Positions 1 to 5,243 of a DNA stretch of 6,899 bases are shown here, in pieces. Made by a program: the position numbers and the translations under genes. The DNA is from an uncultured Caryophanales bacterium (GTDB lineage: Bacteria; Bacillota_I; Bacilli_A; RFN20; CAG-826). The DNA is taken from positions 1 to 6,899 of the forward strand of contig CAMGZN010000054.1 in assembly GCA_946183335.1 (NCBI GenBank), written 5' to 3'. Positions within the stretch are counted from its first letter, which is position 1, and each line of letters begins with the position of its first letter. A model generated the notes under the pieces. That model did no database searches and was not told where the DNA came from. It was given only the letters and a program-made list of their open reading frames with translations.

Positions 1-12
1 TAAGTAATTTGG

Positions 13-89
13 CACACACTGTGTTCCGAATTTGAAATAGTGGTGTAACAACCAACTTTTTAAAAGCGCACGCACTGCGTACAGAATTT
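13..89. repeat. Two diverged repeat blocks, each with an 11-bp palindrome
   Basis: Two blocks 56 bp apart share about 21 of 26 bases (from GCACACACTG at 12 and GCACGCACTG at 68). Each contains an exact odd-length palindrome: ACACA-C-TGTGT at 14-24 and ACGCA-C-TGCGT at 70-80. The two differ at paired positions, A to G in the left arm and T to C in the right, so the symmetry is kept. GAATTT follows each palindrome after the same gap (28-33 and 84-89). They could be operators for a dimeric regulator, short RNA hairpins, or the tail of a repeat family that starts before the window. No function can be assigned. Confidence 0.5.
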
Positions 90-171
90 AAAAGGCATAT
101 CTCATCCACTTACATAATTATTTCACTGTTATTGTTCTTTAATATTTATATTAAAAGTTAGCTATTTTGAC

Positions 172-199
172 TTGAACAATATATCAAATATGATATAAT
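172..199 (+). promoter_or_regulatory. Sigma-A-type promoter with extended -10 for the cassette at 206-868
   Basis: TTGAAC (172-177), a 16-bp spacer and TATAAT (194-199) with TG one base before it (191-192), an extended -10. Only six bases separate the -10 box from the ATG at 206, so the expected transcription start falls on or next to the start codon. No Shine-Dalgarno sequence fits in between, which points to a leaderless mRNA. Confidence 0.75.
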
Positions 200-205
200 T
201 TAGAT

Positions 206-574
206 ATGGAAAAGAACATCCGAAATATTGAAATTGGAAAATTCTACTTTTTGCATGATGGGAGTCATCGTGGGCACCCGTGTTTAATTGTTGCAAAAGA
301 TGATGAAAATAATCGATATTTGGTTATACGTTTCGATAGTGATAAGTTCGGTGTGCCAACGAAACGTGAACGTGGCGTAAAACATATAACGATGCTTTCA
401 ACTCCAACAACAAAGGATGTTAAAAATTCATACGTTCATAACCGTCCAATGAAATGCAAACGAAAAGATATTGGAATAGAATTACCAAATTTTCGTTTAA
501 ATAGAAAAGATAAAAAATTGATTGAAGAAATTTCAAAAAGAAAAGAGGAACTAGGTCCATCTCTTAGAAAATAA
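206..574 (+). CDS. Small basic protein, candidate PemK/MazF-like toxin of a toxin-XRE cassette
   Basis: This 122-residue basic protein has no signal peptide or membrane segment. The N-terminal half looks like a small beta-barrel: GKFYFL (11-16), GHPCLIV (23-29) and YLVIRFDS (38-45). The SYVHNRP...KRKDIG stretch (75-90) lies where PemK/MazF-type proteins often carry a conserved strand, and a charged helix follows (about 101-116). The GHPxLIV pattern recalls the HPALVL region of PemK/MazF endoribonucleases, but I cannot match the catalytic residues, so the family call is tentative. The ATG at 206 is fixed by the promoter: the -10 box ends six bases upstream. The gene ends in TAA 72 bp before a probable XRE-protein gene on the same strand, an arrangement typical of type II toxin-antitoxin loci with the toxin first. 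It could instead be an unrelated phage or plasmid protein. Confidence 0.5.
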   Translation: MEKNIRNIEIGKFYFLHDGSHRGHPCLIVAKDDENNRYLVIRFDSDKFGVPTKRERGVKHITMLSTPTTKDVKNSYVHNRPMKCKRKDIGIELPNFRLNRKDKKLIEEISKRKEELGPSLRK

Positions 575-618
575 AAAAAGCAACCGATTGGCCTATTAAG
601 CCGGAGTACCGGATTGCT
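573..618 (-). terminator. Hairpin with T-run on the minus strand, between the two cassette genes
   Basis: AGCAACCG (579-586) pairs with CGGATTGCT (610-618) with one bulged A, and an inner GGC/GCC pairing (590-592 with 600-602) extends the stem. On the minus strand the hairpin is followed directly by seven T (579-573), so it has intrinsic-terminator form for leftward transcription. On the plus strand no U-run follows, so rightward transcription should pass, though the hairpin could trim or stabilise the mRNA between toxin and XRE gene. An alternative fold pairs CCGG (601-604) with CCGG (609-612) around AGTA. Confidence 0.5.
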
Positions 619-646
619 ACAAATAGTAAATAGGAAAATATCATTT

Positions 647-868
647 ATGTCAAGAAAGAAAGAAGAAAAAACTCAAAAAGACATCATAGATGAGTTAATT
701 GCTGCTAGAAAAGCAAGACAACTTACTCAAGAAGAACTTGCTAAAATGATGTGCTGCCCTCAACCATCAATTTCACGTGTTGAAAACCGTAGTGTTTCTC
801 CTACTCTTGAGTTTGTTGAACGAATGTGTGATGTATTAGGATTTAAGATGCATATTAGAAGATTTTAG
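647..868 (+). CDS. XRE-family helix-turn-helix protein, candidate antitoxin/autorepressor
   Basis: This 73-residue protein is little more than one Cro/C1-type helix-turn-helix domain. After a charged N-terminus (MSRKKEEKTQK) come LIAARKARQLTQEELAKMM (about 17-35), the turn and recognition helix CPQPSISRVENRS (37-49), then a closing helix around LEFVERMCDVLGF. Proteins of this kind act as HigA-type antitoxins that neutralise the partner toxin and repress their own promoter. The ATG at 647 has AGGA 11 bases upstream and begins at a natural N-terminus. A TTG at 614 in the same frame has GGAG seven bases upstream and would add 11 residues, but it lies within the hairpin, so ATG is preferred. It follows the candidate toxin gene by 72 bp with no clear promoter between, so both are probably co-transcribed. 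The palindromes at 14-24 and 70-80 are possible operators, which is speculative. Confidence 0.85.
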   Translation: MSRKKEEKTQKDIIDELIAARKARQLTQEELAKMMCCPQPSISRVENRSVSPTLEFVERMCDVLGFKMHIRRF

Positions 869-874
869 TTTTAT

Positions 875-1501
875 TTATTTCTTCTCTTTCCATTTATATC
901 CATAAGCACTTTGATACTTATGGTTAATACAGTCTCTAATCCCTTGAGGAGACTTCTTTAACTCTTTCGCCGCTAAATATATGGAACGATACTGTTTGAT
1001 ATATTTTCCATCAAGAGAGTATTGGATGACTCTTCTTGGTTTCATTTGGTATTTCTTTTCTTTGTCTAATTCAATACTCTCTTGATGGACATACTTAAAG
1101 TAATGTCCTTTACATTGTTTAGCTTTATTATTTAAGACATCTCGAATACTATGAGAATCAATTCCTAATTTAACCGATGCTTCTTTAATGGAAGAGTATT
1201 CACATAATACCTCATCAAATTCATTCACCTCATATATTCTTCTTGCTTTATTTGAGGTGAATCCTCTTTCAAGAGGTTCAATTTGATGAGGTATTTTGTC
1301 TTCTTCATATTTTCTCCACATATACTTTAGTGCGGTATAGTTATGCTCTCTAAGACATTTATCGATCAAACGCGGATGAGCGTGCATCTTAATAGATGCC
1401 TCTTTCGCGTTCGAATAGATTTTATATAGAGATCCATCTAAACGATAGGCCACGACTTTATATGATGTCTTTTTCGTGTCTTTACTCATATATACACTCA
1501 A
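875..1501 (-). CDS. Stand-alone NUMOD1/IENR1 triple-repeat protein without nuclease domain
   Basis: This 208-residue basic protein is built from three divergent copies of one module of about 50 residues (roughly 15-63, 86-138, 155-205). Each has the form [Y-x-(L/N)-x-G/E-x-(L/I/V)-x-x-Y-x-S-x-x-E/A-A], a helix-turn-helix-like part ending in I-x-x-(C/V)-L/I, and a closing F/Y-x-W/Y-K. The third copy is clearest (YSLDGKYIKQYRS, then AAKEL, IRDCI and YGYKWKEK). This matches the NUMOD1/IENR1 repeats that bind DNA in GIY-YIG and HNH homing endonucleases. I see no HNH, GIY-YIG or LAGLIDADG motif, so it is either a DNA-binding protein or the remnant of a homing endonuclease. The start is TTG at 1501 because AGGAG lies five bases upstream (1507-1511); the in-frame ATG at 1489 would be 17 bases away. 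Its stop is only six bases from the stop of the convergent XRE gene. Confidence 0.8.
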   Translation of the reverse strand: MSVYMSKDTKKTSYKVVAYRLDGSLYKIYSNAKEASIKMHAHPRLIDKCLREHNYTALKYMWRKYEEDKIPHQIEPLERGFTSNKARRIYEVNEFDEVLCEYSSIKEASVKLGIDSHSIRDVLNNKAKQCKGHYFKYVHQESIELDKEKKYQMKPRRVIQYSLDGKYIKQYRSIYLAAKELKKSPQGIRDCINHKYQSAYGYKWKEKK

Positions 1502-1506
1502 TATAA

Positions 1507-1512
1507 CTCCTC
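1507..1512 (-). promoter_or_regulatory. Ribosome binding site that selects a TTG start
   Basis: GAGGAG on the minus strand sits five bases from TTG (1501-1499). The next in-frame ATG (1489-1487) is 17 bases from it, too far for normal use, so TTG is the better start for the NUMOD1-repeat gene. Confidence 0.6.
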
Positions 1513-1579
1513 ACCTAAGCGCATCACCTCTGTGTCATATATGGATTTTTAGCATCGCAAAAAATCACACGAAAAAGAC

Positions 1580-1585
1580 TTGACA
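1580..1585 (+). promoter_or_regulatory. Perfect -35 hexamer TTGACA, no convincing -10
   Basis: TTGACA at 1580-1585 is the best -35 box upstream of the surface-protein gene, but the sequence 16-18 bases later (around TGTTTT, 1603-1608) is a poor -10. It is reported as a weak candidate for rightward transcription through the CIRCE element. The minus-strand TTGTCA overlapping it (1581-1586) is a weak -35 for the NUMOD1 gene. No firm promoter was found for either gene in 1502-1660. Confidence 0.25.
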
Positions 1586-1632
1586 ACTCTATAGGGTCTA
1601 CATGTTTTCTTCCTGTTTAGTACATAAAAAAC

Positions 1633-1655
1633 TTGTAGATACTTTGTATCTACAA
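1633..1655. promoter_or_regulatory. Perfect 10-bp inverted repeat next to CIRCE
   Basis: TTGTAGATAC (1633-1642) and its exact reverse complement (1646-1655) are separated by TTT. On the minus strand the hairpin is followed by GTTTTTT, so it could act as a weak AT-rich terminator for leftward transcription. However, no gene is transcribed into it from the right, so a repressor operator or leader hairpin seems as likely. It stops one base before the CIRCE element. Confidence 0.55.
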
Positions 1656-1656
1656 A

Positions 1657-1683
1657 TTAGCACTCTACACGTACGAGTGCTTG
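1657..1683. promoter_or_regulatory. CIRCE element, HrcA heat-shock repressor operator
   Basis: The left half-site TTAGCACTC (1657-1665) is an exact match to the CIRCE consensus. A spacer of exactly nine bases (1666-1674) follows, then GAGTGCTTG (1675-1683), which matches GAGTGCTAA at seven of nine positions. CIRCE is the operator of HrcA, normally found ahead of hrcA-grpE-dnaK, groESL or clpB, which it represses until heat or protein-folding stress ties up GroEL. The nearest downstream gene here is the surface protein at 1989, about 305 bp away, and no chaperone gene is in the window. The element could regulate the surface-protein transcript, the leftward gene, or be a remnant. Confidence 0.75.
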
Positions 1684-1988
1684 CAAGAAGAAGAAGAAGT
1701 TATACTCAAAGCAGAGATTTTTCGAAATCTCTTCTATAAGAAGTCCTGGTCTGGTCAACTTGGCTCGAAAGATAGAAGAAGAGTTTCGAAAAATCATGCA
1801 TTAAGGAAAAGCACGTTAGAAAGAACAACGGTGCACATTGCTCTTCAGATTTGTTTCTCCTTAGTGAAGTCGTTTTTTCATACATAGATGAAACGACGAC
1901 TAGATTTAGATGAATTTTTATATTCATCAAAATTGTTCATACCTCACAGGCAGTAGCCTGGAGGAATAAAGAAAGGAGAAAAACAAAT
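1684..1988 (+). other. Hairpin-rich non-coding leader between CIRCE and the surface-protein gene
   Basis: This stretch of 305 bases has no credible gene. It begins with a purine repeat (AAG)n around 1684-1699. Hairpins visible in order: AGAGATTT/AAATCTCT with a TTCG tetraloop (1713-1732); GAAGAG pairing with CTCTTC over a distance (about 1773 and 1840), enclosing GCACGTT/AACgGTGC (about 1814-1837); GTCGTTT...CAT with ATGAAACGAC (about 1870-1898); GATGAAT/ATTCATC with a six-base loop (1909-1928); and CAGGC/GCCTG with loop AGTA (1947-1960). None is followed by a U-run, so they are not ordinary terminators. It reads as a long structured 5' untranslated region or a small RNA. I recognise no known riboswitch, T-box, tRNA or housekeeping RNA in it. 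Confidence 0.5.
1972..1978 (+). promoter_or_regulatory. Strong ribosome binding site of the surface-protein gene
   Basis: AAAGGAG lies ten bases before the ATG at 1989. A second SD-like GGAGGA (1960-1965) lies further upstream, just after the CAGGC/GCCTG hairpin. This contrasts with the two genes in the window that seem to lack any leader. Confidence 0.85.
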
Positions 1989-4457
1989 ATGAACAAATTA
2001 TTTACAAAGATTGCCGCGCTGGCCTTAGGTGCAGCGATGGTAGTCGGAGTAGGTGTTGCTGCAGGTGTAAAAGAACTTGTACCTGTTTATGCTGATTCTG
2101 ATTACTCGGAAGTAATGGTATCAAGTTCCTCTTCCAGTTATTACTCTTCCGGATATTTTACTGGGACAACAGGAACAAATAAGGCAACCTGGACTGGCTC
2201 ACATTTTAGTGCAGAGCAACTCAAAAATTCTTCTTCTAATGCGGTATCTCTTTCATATGCTGAAATCCGTGTATATGCCTCTCATTCATTCACCGTCACA
2301 CCTGATAGTGGATATGAGATTGATTCAGTTGTTTGTGAGGCAACTACTGCTGCTTACGCTACCGCAATTGGTGGTTCTAGTTTAACCAACTGTACTAAAG
2401 CAACAAGTAGCACCACGGTAACATTGACACCTACCGATGGTTCTTCAACTGTTGGTTTTACAAATTCTGCTCAATCAAGAATTAAAACCATTACAGTCAA
2501 TTATAGTGAAGCCAGCACAGCCACATTGTCATCAATCGCTCTTAGTGGCTCGATGACAAACACTAGTTATACTACAGCCGATGCGTGGGATCCTACCGGC
2601 CTTATAGTAACAGGCACATATAGTGATTCCTCGACTAAGAACTTAACTGCTGGCGCTTCATTTACTTATTACAATTCAAGCGATGTTGAGGTTGCTACAC
2701 CAAAAGACTTAGGTGTTGGTAGCAGTCAAACTTTAAAAGTTGTTGCATCCTATACTGGTGTTTCTGATACAGCCAAATATACTGCTTCTTCATCTATTAC
2801 AGTAACTAAGGCGACTGAATATGAATTGGTTACAGATCCAAGCAAATTAACAAAAGGAACAACCTTTATGTTTGTTGCAAATTCTACTGTAACAAAGGCG
2901 ATGCAACAATCTAGGACAACATCAAATGCCGCATCTTCTGTTGCTGATGTAACTTTATCAGATTCATTCAATAGTGGCAGCGTTGCAATCAGTGCAAACG
3001 CAACAATTTTTACACTTGATGGTTCTGCTGGGGCATGGAAGATTAAAAACGGTGATAATCAACTTGGCTTTACTGGTACAAGCAACAACAATATGCAGTT
3101 CAATGAAAGTCAAACTGATACGTTCAAAATTGCCACCCAATCTGGTTATTTATTATCCGTTGAAAGCAATACACAAAGTGGAAGAAAACTTCAATATAAC
3201 TACAATAGTGGTTCTCCAAGATTTAGTAACTATAATGGTGGGCAAACATATATATATATGTTTGCTAATATTGCTGAAGTTTCTTATGGTACAACTGATC
3301 ACATTAGCGTTTCTACTACTCCACAAACTGAGTTTGCCGTTGGTGAAACATTCAATTCTACAGGATTAGCCATCACGGCATGGGATGGTGCAGATGAATC
3401 TACAGCCAATTCAAAATCTGTAGAAGTAACTTCTGTTTCCCTTGCTGGAACCACGTTTGCTGATGCAGATATAGGTGCTAATACTGTTACAGTTACATAT
3501 ACCGAAAGTGGAACTGATTATACAACCACTTACGGCATTTATGTCTATGCTGCGGCTACTTATGAATTAGTGACAGAAGAGCCAAGTGGTGGTTGGGCAG
3601 GAAGCTATTTGATTACTTCAGAGGTGTCAACAGCTACTGAAGCAATTCCTACAACTGGTACATATGCTATGAAATCATCATTAGAAAATTTTGATGTTGT
3701 TGGAAACTACGCATCTGTTACCCCAGTTACATCTGAAGGCGTTACAACAATTACTGCTGGTCAACATTTACAATGGTCTATTGCTTCTTACAGCACTGGT
3801 TACTCAATTCAAGGACATAGTGGTAAATATATTGGTTGGAATAGTTCTTCAAACAATGGTTTAAACACAAGTGCTTCCGCATTAGTTAATACCATTTCTA
3901 TAAGTAGTGGGAACGCTACTATTCTTTGTTCTGCTGGAACTAAAGGCCTAACTTTAAACTCGGCAAGTGGACAATTTAGATATTATTCCAATTCAACTGT
4001 CAAACTCTACAAATTAGTTGAATCCAGCGAAGCTACAACATATGCTCAAACATTCCTGAATGATTTAGGTTCCGTTTGTGATGCTGGTGGTGATAGTGAT
4101 ATTGCAGATTTACAACTAGCATGGGCTTCATTAGCAATTGATTTCGATGCATTATCTAATGCAGATAAACAATTATTCACACAAGGAACAGCTGATGAAA
4201 GTGGTGATGTAATCAATCAAGCTTTAGCTTTATATGATTATGTTGCTTCAAAATATAGCACTAGACTTGAAAGTGAAGATTGTTCGAGCTATAACTTCAT
4301 GTCTCGTTCAATCACGCCTGTTTCTTCAGGCCGTTTGGTTGCTGATTCTTTATTTGGAAGTGATTCAACAGGAACAATCGCGATTGTGATTGTTTCCGTA
4401 ATTGGAGTATCTGCTTTAGGTGGATTCTTCTTCTTACGTAAGCGTAAGGAAATCTAA
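1989..4457 (+). CDS. Large secreted, membrane-anchored Ig-like surface protein
   Basis: This 822-residue protein is exported: a basic N-terminus (MNKLFTK), a hydrophobic core (about 8-28) and a likely signal-peptidase site after VYA (33-35). Next come a Ser/Thr-rich beta domain (about 38-175), a bacterial Ig-like domain (about 178-275), a YELVT-type beta module (about 278-427), a second Ig-like domain (about 436-520), and a second YELVT module (about 525-677). A helical domain follows (about 683-760, TYAQTFLNDLGSVCD onward). The C-terminus is one membrane helix (about 796-816) followed by RKRKEI. The helix and basic tail resemble a sortase signal, but no LPXTG-like motif precedes it, so it probably stays in the membrane. 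Ig-like modules suggest adhesion or carbohydrate binding; no enzyme motif is visible. From memory, similar N- and C-terminal domains occur in surface proteins of uncultured Bacilli. A long structured leader with CIRCE lies upstream and a strong terminator downstream, so it is probably monocistronic. Confidence 0.85.
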   Translation: MNKLFTKIAALALGAAMVVGVGVAAGVKELVPVYADSDYSEVMVSSSSSSYYSSGYFTGTTGTNKATWTGSHFSAEQLKNSSSNAVSLSYAEIRVYASHSFTVTPDSGYEIDSVVCEATTAAYATAIGGSSLTNCTKATSSTTVTLTPTDGSSTVGFTNSAQSRIKTITVNYSEASTATLSSIALSGSMTNTSYTTADAWDPTGLIVTGTYSDSSTKNLTAGASFTYYNSSDVEVATPKDLGVGSSQTLKVVASYTGVSDTAKYTASSSITVTKATEYELVTDPSKLTKGTTFMFVANSTVTKAMQQSRTTSNAASSVADVTLSDSFNSGSVAISANATIFTLDGSAGAWKIKNGDNQLGFTGTSNNNMQFNESQTDTFKIATQSGYLLSVESNTQSGRKLQYNYNSGSPRFSNYNGGQTYIYMFANIAEVSYGTTDHISVSTTPQTEFAVGETFNSTGLAITAWDGADESTANSKSVEVTSVSLAGTTFADADIGANTVTVTYTESGTDYTTTYGIYVYAAATYELVTEEPSGGWAGSYLITSEVSTATEAIPTTGTYAMKSSLENFDVVGNYASVTPVTSEGVTTITAGQHLQWSIASYSTGYSIQGHSGKYIGWNSSSNNGLNTSASALVNTISISSGNATILCSAGTKGLTLNSASGQFRYYSNSTVKLYKLVESSEATTYAQTFLNDLGSVCDAGGDSDIADLQLAWASLAIDFDALSNADKQLFTQGTADESGDVINQALALYDYVASKYSTRLESEDCSSYNFMSRSITPVSSGRLVADSLFGSDSTGTIAIVIVSVIGVSALGGFFFLRKRKEI
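3242..3265. repeat. 24-bp perfect palindrome with (AT)6 core inside the surface-protein gene
   Basis: GCAAAC (3242-3247), twelve alternating A/T bases (3248-3259) and GTTTGC (3260-3265) form a perfect palindrome. It encodes QTYIYMF at the end of the first YELVT module. Slippage in the dinucleotide run would shift the reading frame, and the palindrome could extrude or bind a protein. It may also be chance in AT-rich Tyr/Ile codons. Confidence 0.6.
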
Positions 4458-4483
4458 TTAATCAATTTATCTATTTATAGATC

Positions 4484-4528
4484 AAAGGAAGACTCATTCT
4501 CGACCAAGGATGAGTCTTTCCTTTTCTT
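4484..4528 (+). terminator. Intrinsic terminator of the surface-protein gene
   Basis: AAAGGAAGACTCAT (4484-4497) pairs with ATGAGTCTTTCCTTT (4510-4524) with one bulged T, a stem of about 14 bp with a 12-base loop, ending in TTTTCTT. It begins 27 bases after the TAA of the surface-protein gene. The A-run on the left arm also allows weak function on the other strand. Confidence 0.88.
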
Positions 4529-4543
4529 GATTAGATTTCTTTA

Positions 4544-4557
4544 TATACGCACGTATA
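4544..4557. promoter_or_regulatory. 14-bp inverted repeat TATACG-CA-CGTATA upstream of the glycosylase gene
   Basis: TATACG and CGTATA flank a two-base centre and occupy the -35 region of the promoter deduced at 4576-4581. The position suits a repressor or activator operator for the DNA-repair gene, but no known regulator motif is recognised. Confidence 0.4.
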
Positions 4558-4575
4558 AATTAGAAGAAAAATCAT

Positions 4576-4581
4576 TATAAT
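4576..4581 (+). promoter_or_regulatory. TATAAT -10 box, leaderless start of the glycosylase gene
   Basis: A consensus -10 hexamer ends seven bases before the ATG at 4589, so transcription should begin at or next to the start codon. No Shine-Dalgarno sequence is present and the -35 region is weak (GTATAA at 4553, within the inverted repeat). The layout is the same as at 194-206. Confidence 0.6.
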
Positions 4582-4588
4582 AATAAAT

Positions 4589-5089
4589 ATGTATCAACAT
4601 CTTACCCATATATTTCCTATTTATATAAATAATGATTCAGAAGTTCTCTTCCTTGGATCATTCCCTTCAGTTAAAAGTCGAGAACAGATGTTTTATTATG
4701 GACATCCTCAAAATCGATTCTTTAAAGTACTCGGAAGTATCTTTGATGAGGATGTCCATAATACAGTAGATAGTAAGAAAGTATTTTTAAAGAAGCATCA
4801 CATCGCGTTATATGATGTCATTGAAGAATGCGACATTATCGGTAGTAGTGATGCTTCAATTAAGAATGTTGTCCCGATTGATATAAAGAAGATTCTTTCT
4901 ATGTACCCAAGTATTAAATGTATTGGAGTAAATGGAAAGAAAGCATCTTCTTTATTTAAAAAGTATCTCGAGAAGGATTGTAGCGGAGTAGAAGTATTTC
5001 ATCTACCTTCTACTTCTCCAGCGAATGCGAAGTGTTCGTTAGATGAATTAATTCAAGAGTATAAAAAAGTATTCAAATCTCTAAAATAA
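4589..5089 (+). CDS. DNA-deoxyinosine (hypoxanthine) glycosylase, UDG superfamily
   Basis: This 166-residue cytoplasmic protein fits the hypoxanthine-DNA glycosylase family (UDG family 6 type), which removes deaminated adenine (hypoxanthine) from DNA as the first step of base excision repair. Landmarks are LGSFPSVKSRE (22-32, the first UDG motif region), YYGHPQNRFF (36-45), IALYDVIEECDIIGSSDAS (72-90) followed by IKN (91-93), NGKKA (115-119), and LPSTSPAN (139-146, the second UDG motif region with Asn and Ser-Pro). The first motif lacks the Asp/Asn water-activating residue of classical uracil glycosylases, as known for this family. Length is normal and the protein looks complete. The start follows from the -10 box seven bases upstream. 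It stands alone, with terminators on both sides. Confidence 0.92.
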   Translation: MYQHLTHIFPIYINNDSEVLFLGSFPSVKSREQMFYYGHPQNRFFKVLGSIFDEDVHNTVDSKKVFLKKHHIALYDVIEECDIIGSSDASIKNVVPIDIKKILSMYPSIKCIGVNGKKASSLFKKYLEKDCSGVEVFHLPSTSPANAKCSLDELIQEYKKVFKSLK

Positions 5090-5131
5090 TTGAGAATTGC
5101 TGGGTTTTTCCAAAAAGAAAATTAGTGTTAT

Positions 5132-5159
5132 TTGATTATAACTCACAATGTTATAAAAT
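5132..5159 (+). promoter_or_regulatory. Possible promoter of the collagen-like lipoprotein gene
   Basis: TTGATT (5132-5137), a 16-base spacer and TAAAAT (5154-5159). Transcription would begin near 5166, placing the hairpin at 5180-5216 inside the leader. No better promoter is visible between the hairpin and the ATG. Confidence 0.4.
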
Positions 5160-5179
5160 AATTTCATGATTTATTAATG

Positions 5180-5216
5180 AAAGAAAGATTAAACAACATT
5201 GTTTTTCTTTCTTTTT
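5180..5216 (+). terminator. Hairpin with U-run: glycosylase terminator or leader attenuator
   Basis: AAAGAAAGA (5180-5188) pairs with TCTTTCTTT (5206-5214), and the inner AAACAA/TTGTTT (5191-5196 with 5199-5204) extends the stem, with T residues continuing after it. It has intrinsic-terminator form. It ends the glycosylase transcript (stop at 5089) or, if the promoter at 5132-5159 is real, sits in the leader of the next gene as a transcription attenuator. Confidence 0.7.
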
Positions 5217-5230
5217 ATTATTTGAAAAAT

Positions 5231-5236
5231 GTGAGG
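5231..5236 (+). promoter_or_regulatory. Ribosome binding site of the collagen-like lipoprotein
   Basis: GTGAGG lies seven bases before the ATG at 5244. It fixes this ATG, which is followed directly by a lipoprotein signal peptide. Confidence 0.75.
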
Positions 5237-5243
5237 TAGAAGT

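Noticed and set aside
13..93. CRISPR array or tracr-like repeat
   Set aside because: Only two diverged copies, imperfect repeats and no cas gene; the 56-bp period does not by itself indicate a CRISPR.
614..646. TTG start at 614 for the XRE gene
   Set aside because: It has an SD-like GGAG seven bases upstream, but it lies inside a hairpin and adds 11 residues ahead of a natural MSRKK start; the ATG at 647 is more likely, though not certain.
1681..1930. Small open frames on both strands of the leader (68 and 74 codons)
   Set aside because: The plus-strand frame needs a TTG inside the CIRCE right half-site and neither has a convincing RBS or a recognisable protein; the region is better explained as structured leader.
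1684..1988. T-box riboswitch, tRNA, SRP RNA, 6S RNA or tmRNA
   Set aside because: The conserved T-box sequence, tRNA T-arm pattern and core motifs of the other RNAs are not present.
869..1988. Insertion sequence or integrase remnants around the NUMOD1 gene
   Set aside because: No terminal inverted repeats, target duplications or transposase fragments were seen.
2750..3369. Minus-strand frame (2750-2971) and shifted plus frame (2974-3369) inside the surface-protein gene
   Set aside because: They overlap a continuous, well-supported coding frame and have no RBS or known domain.
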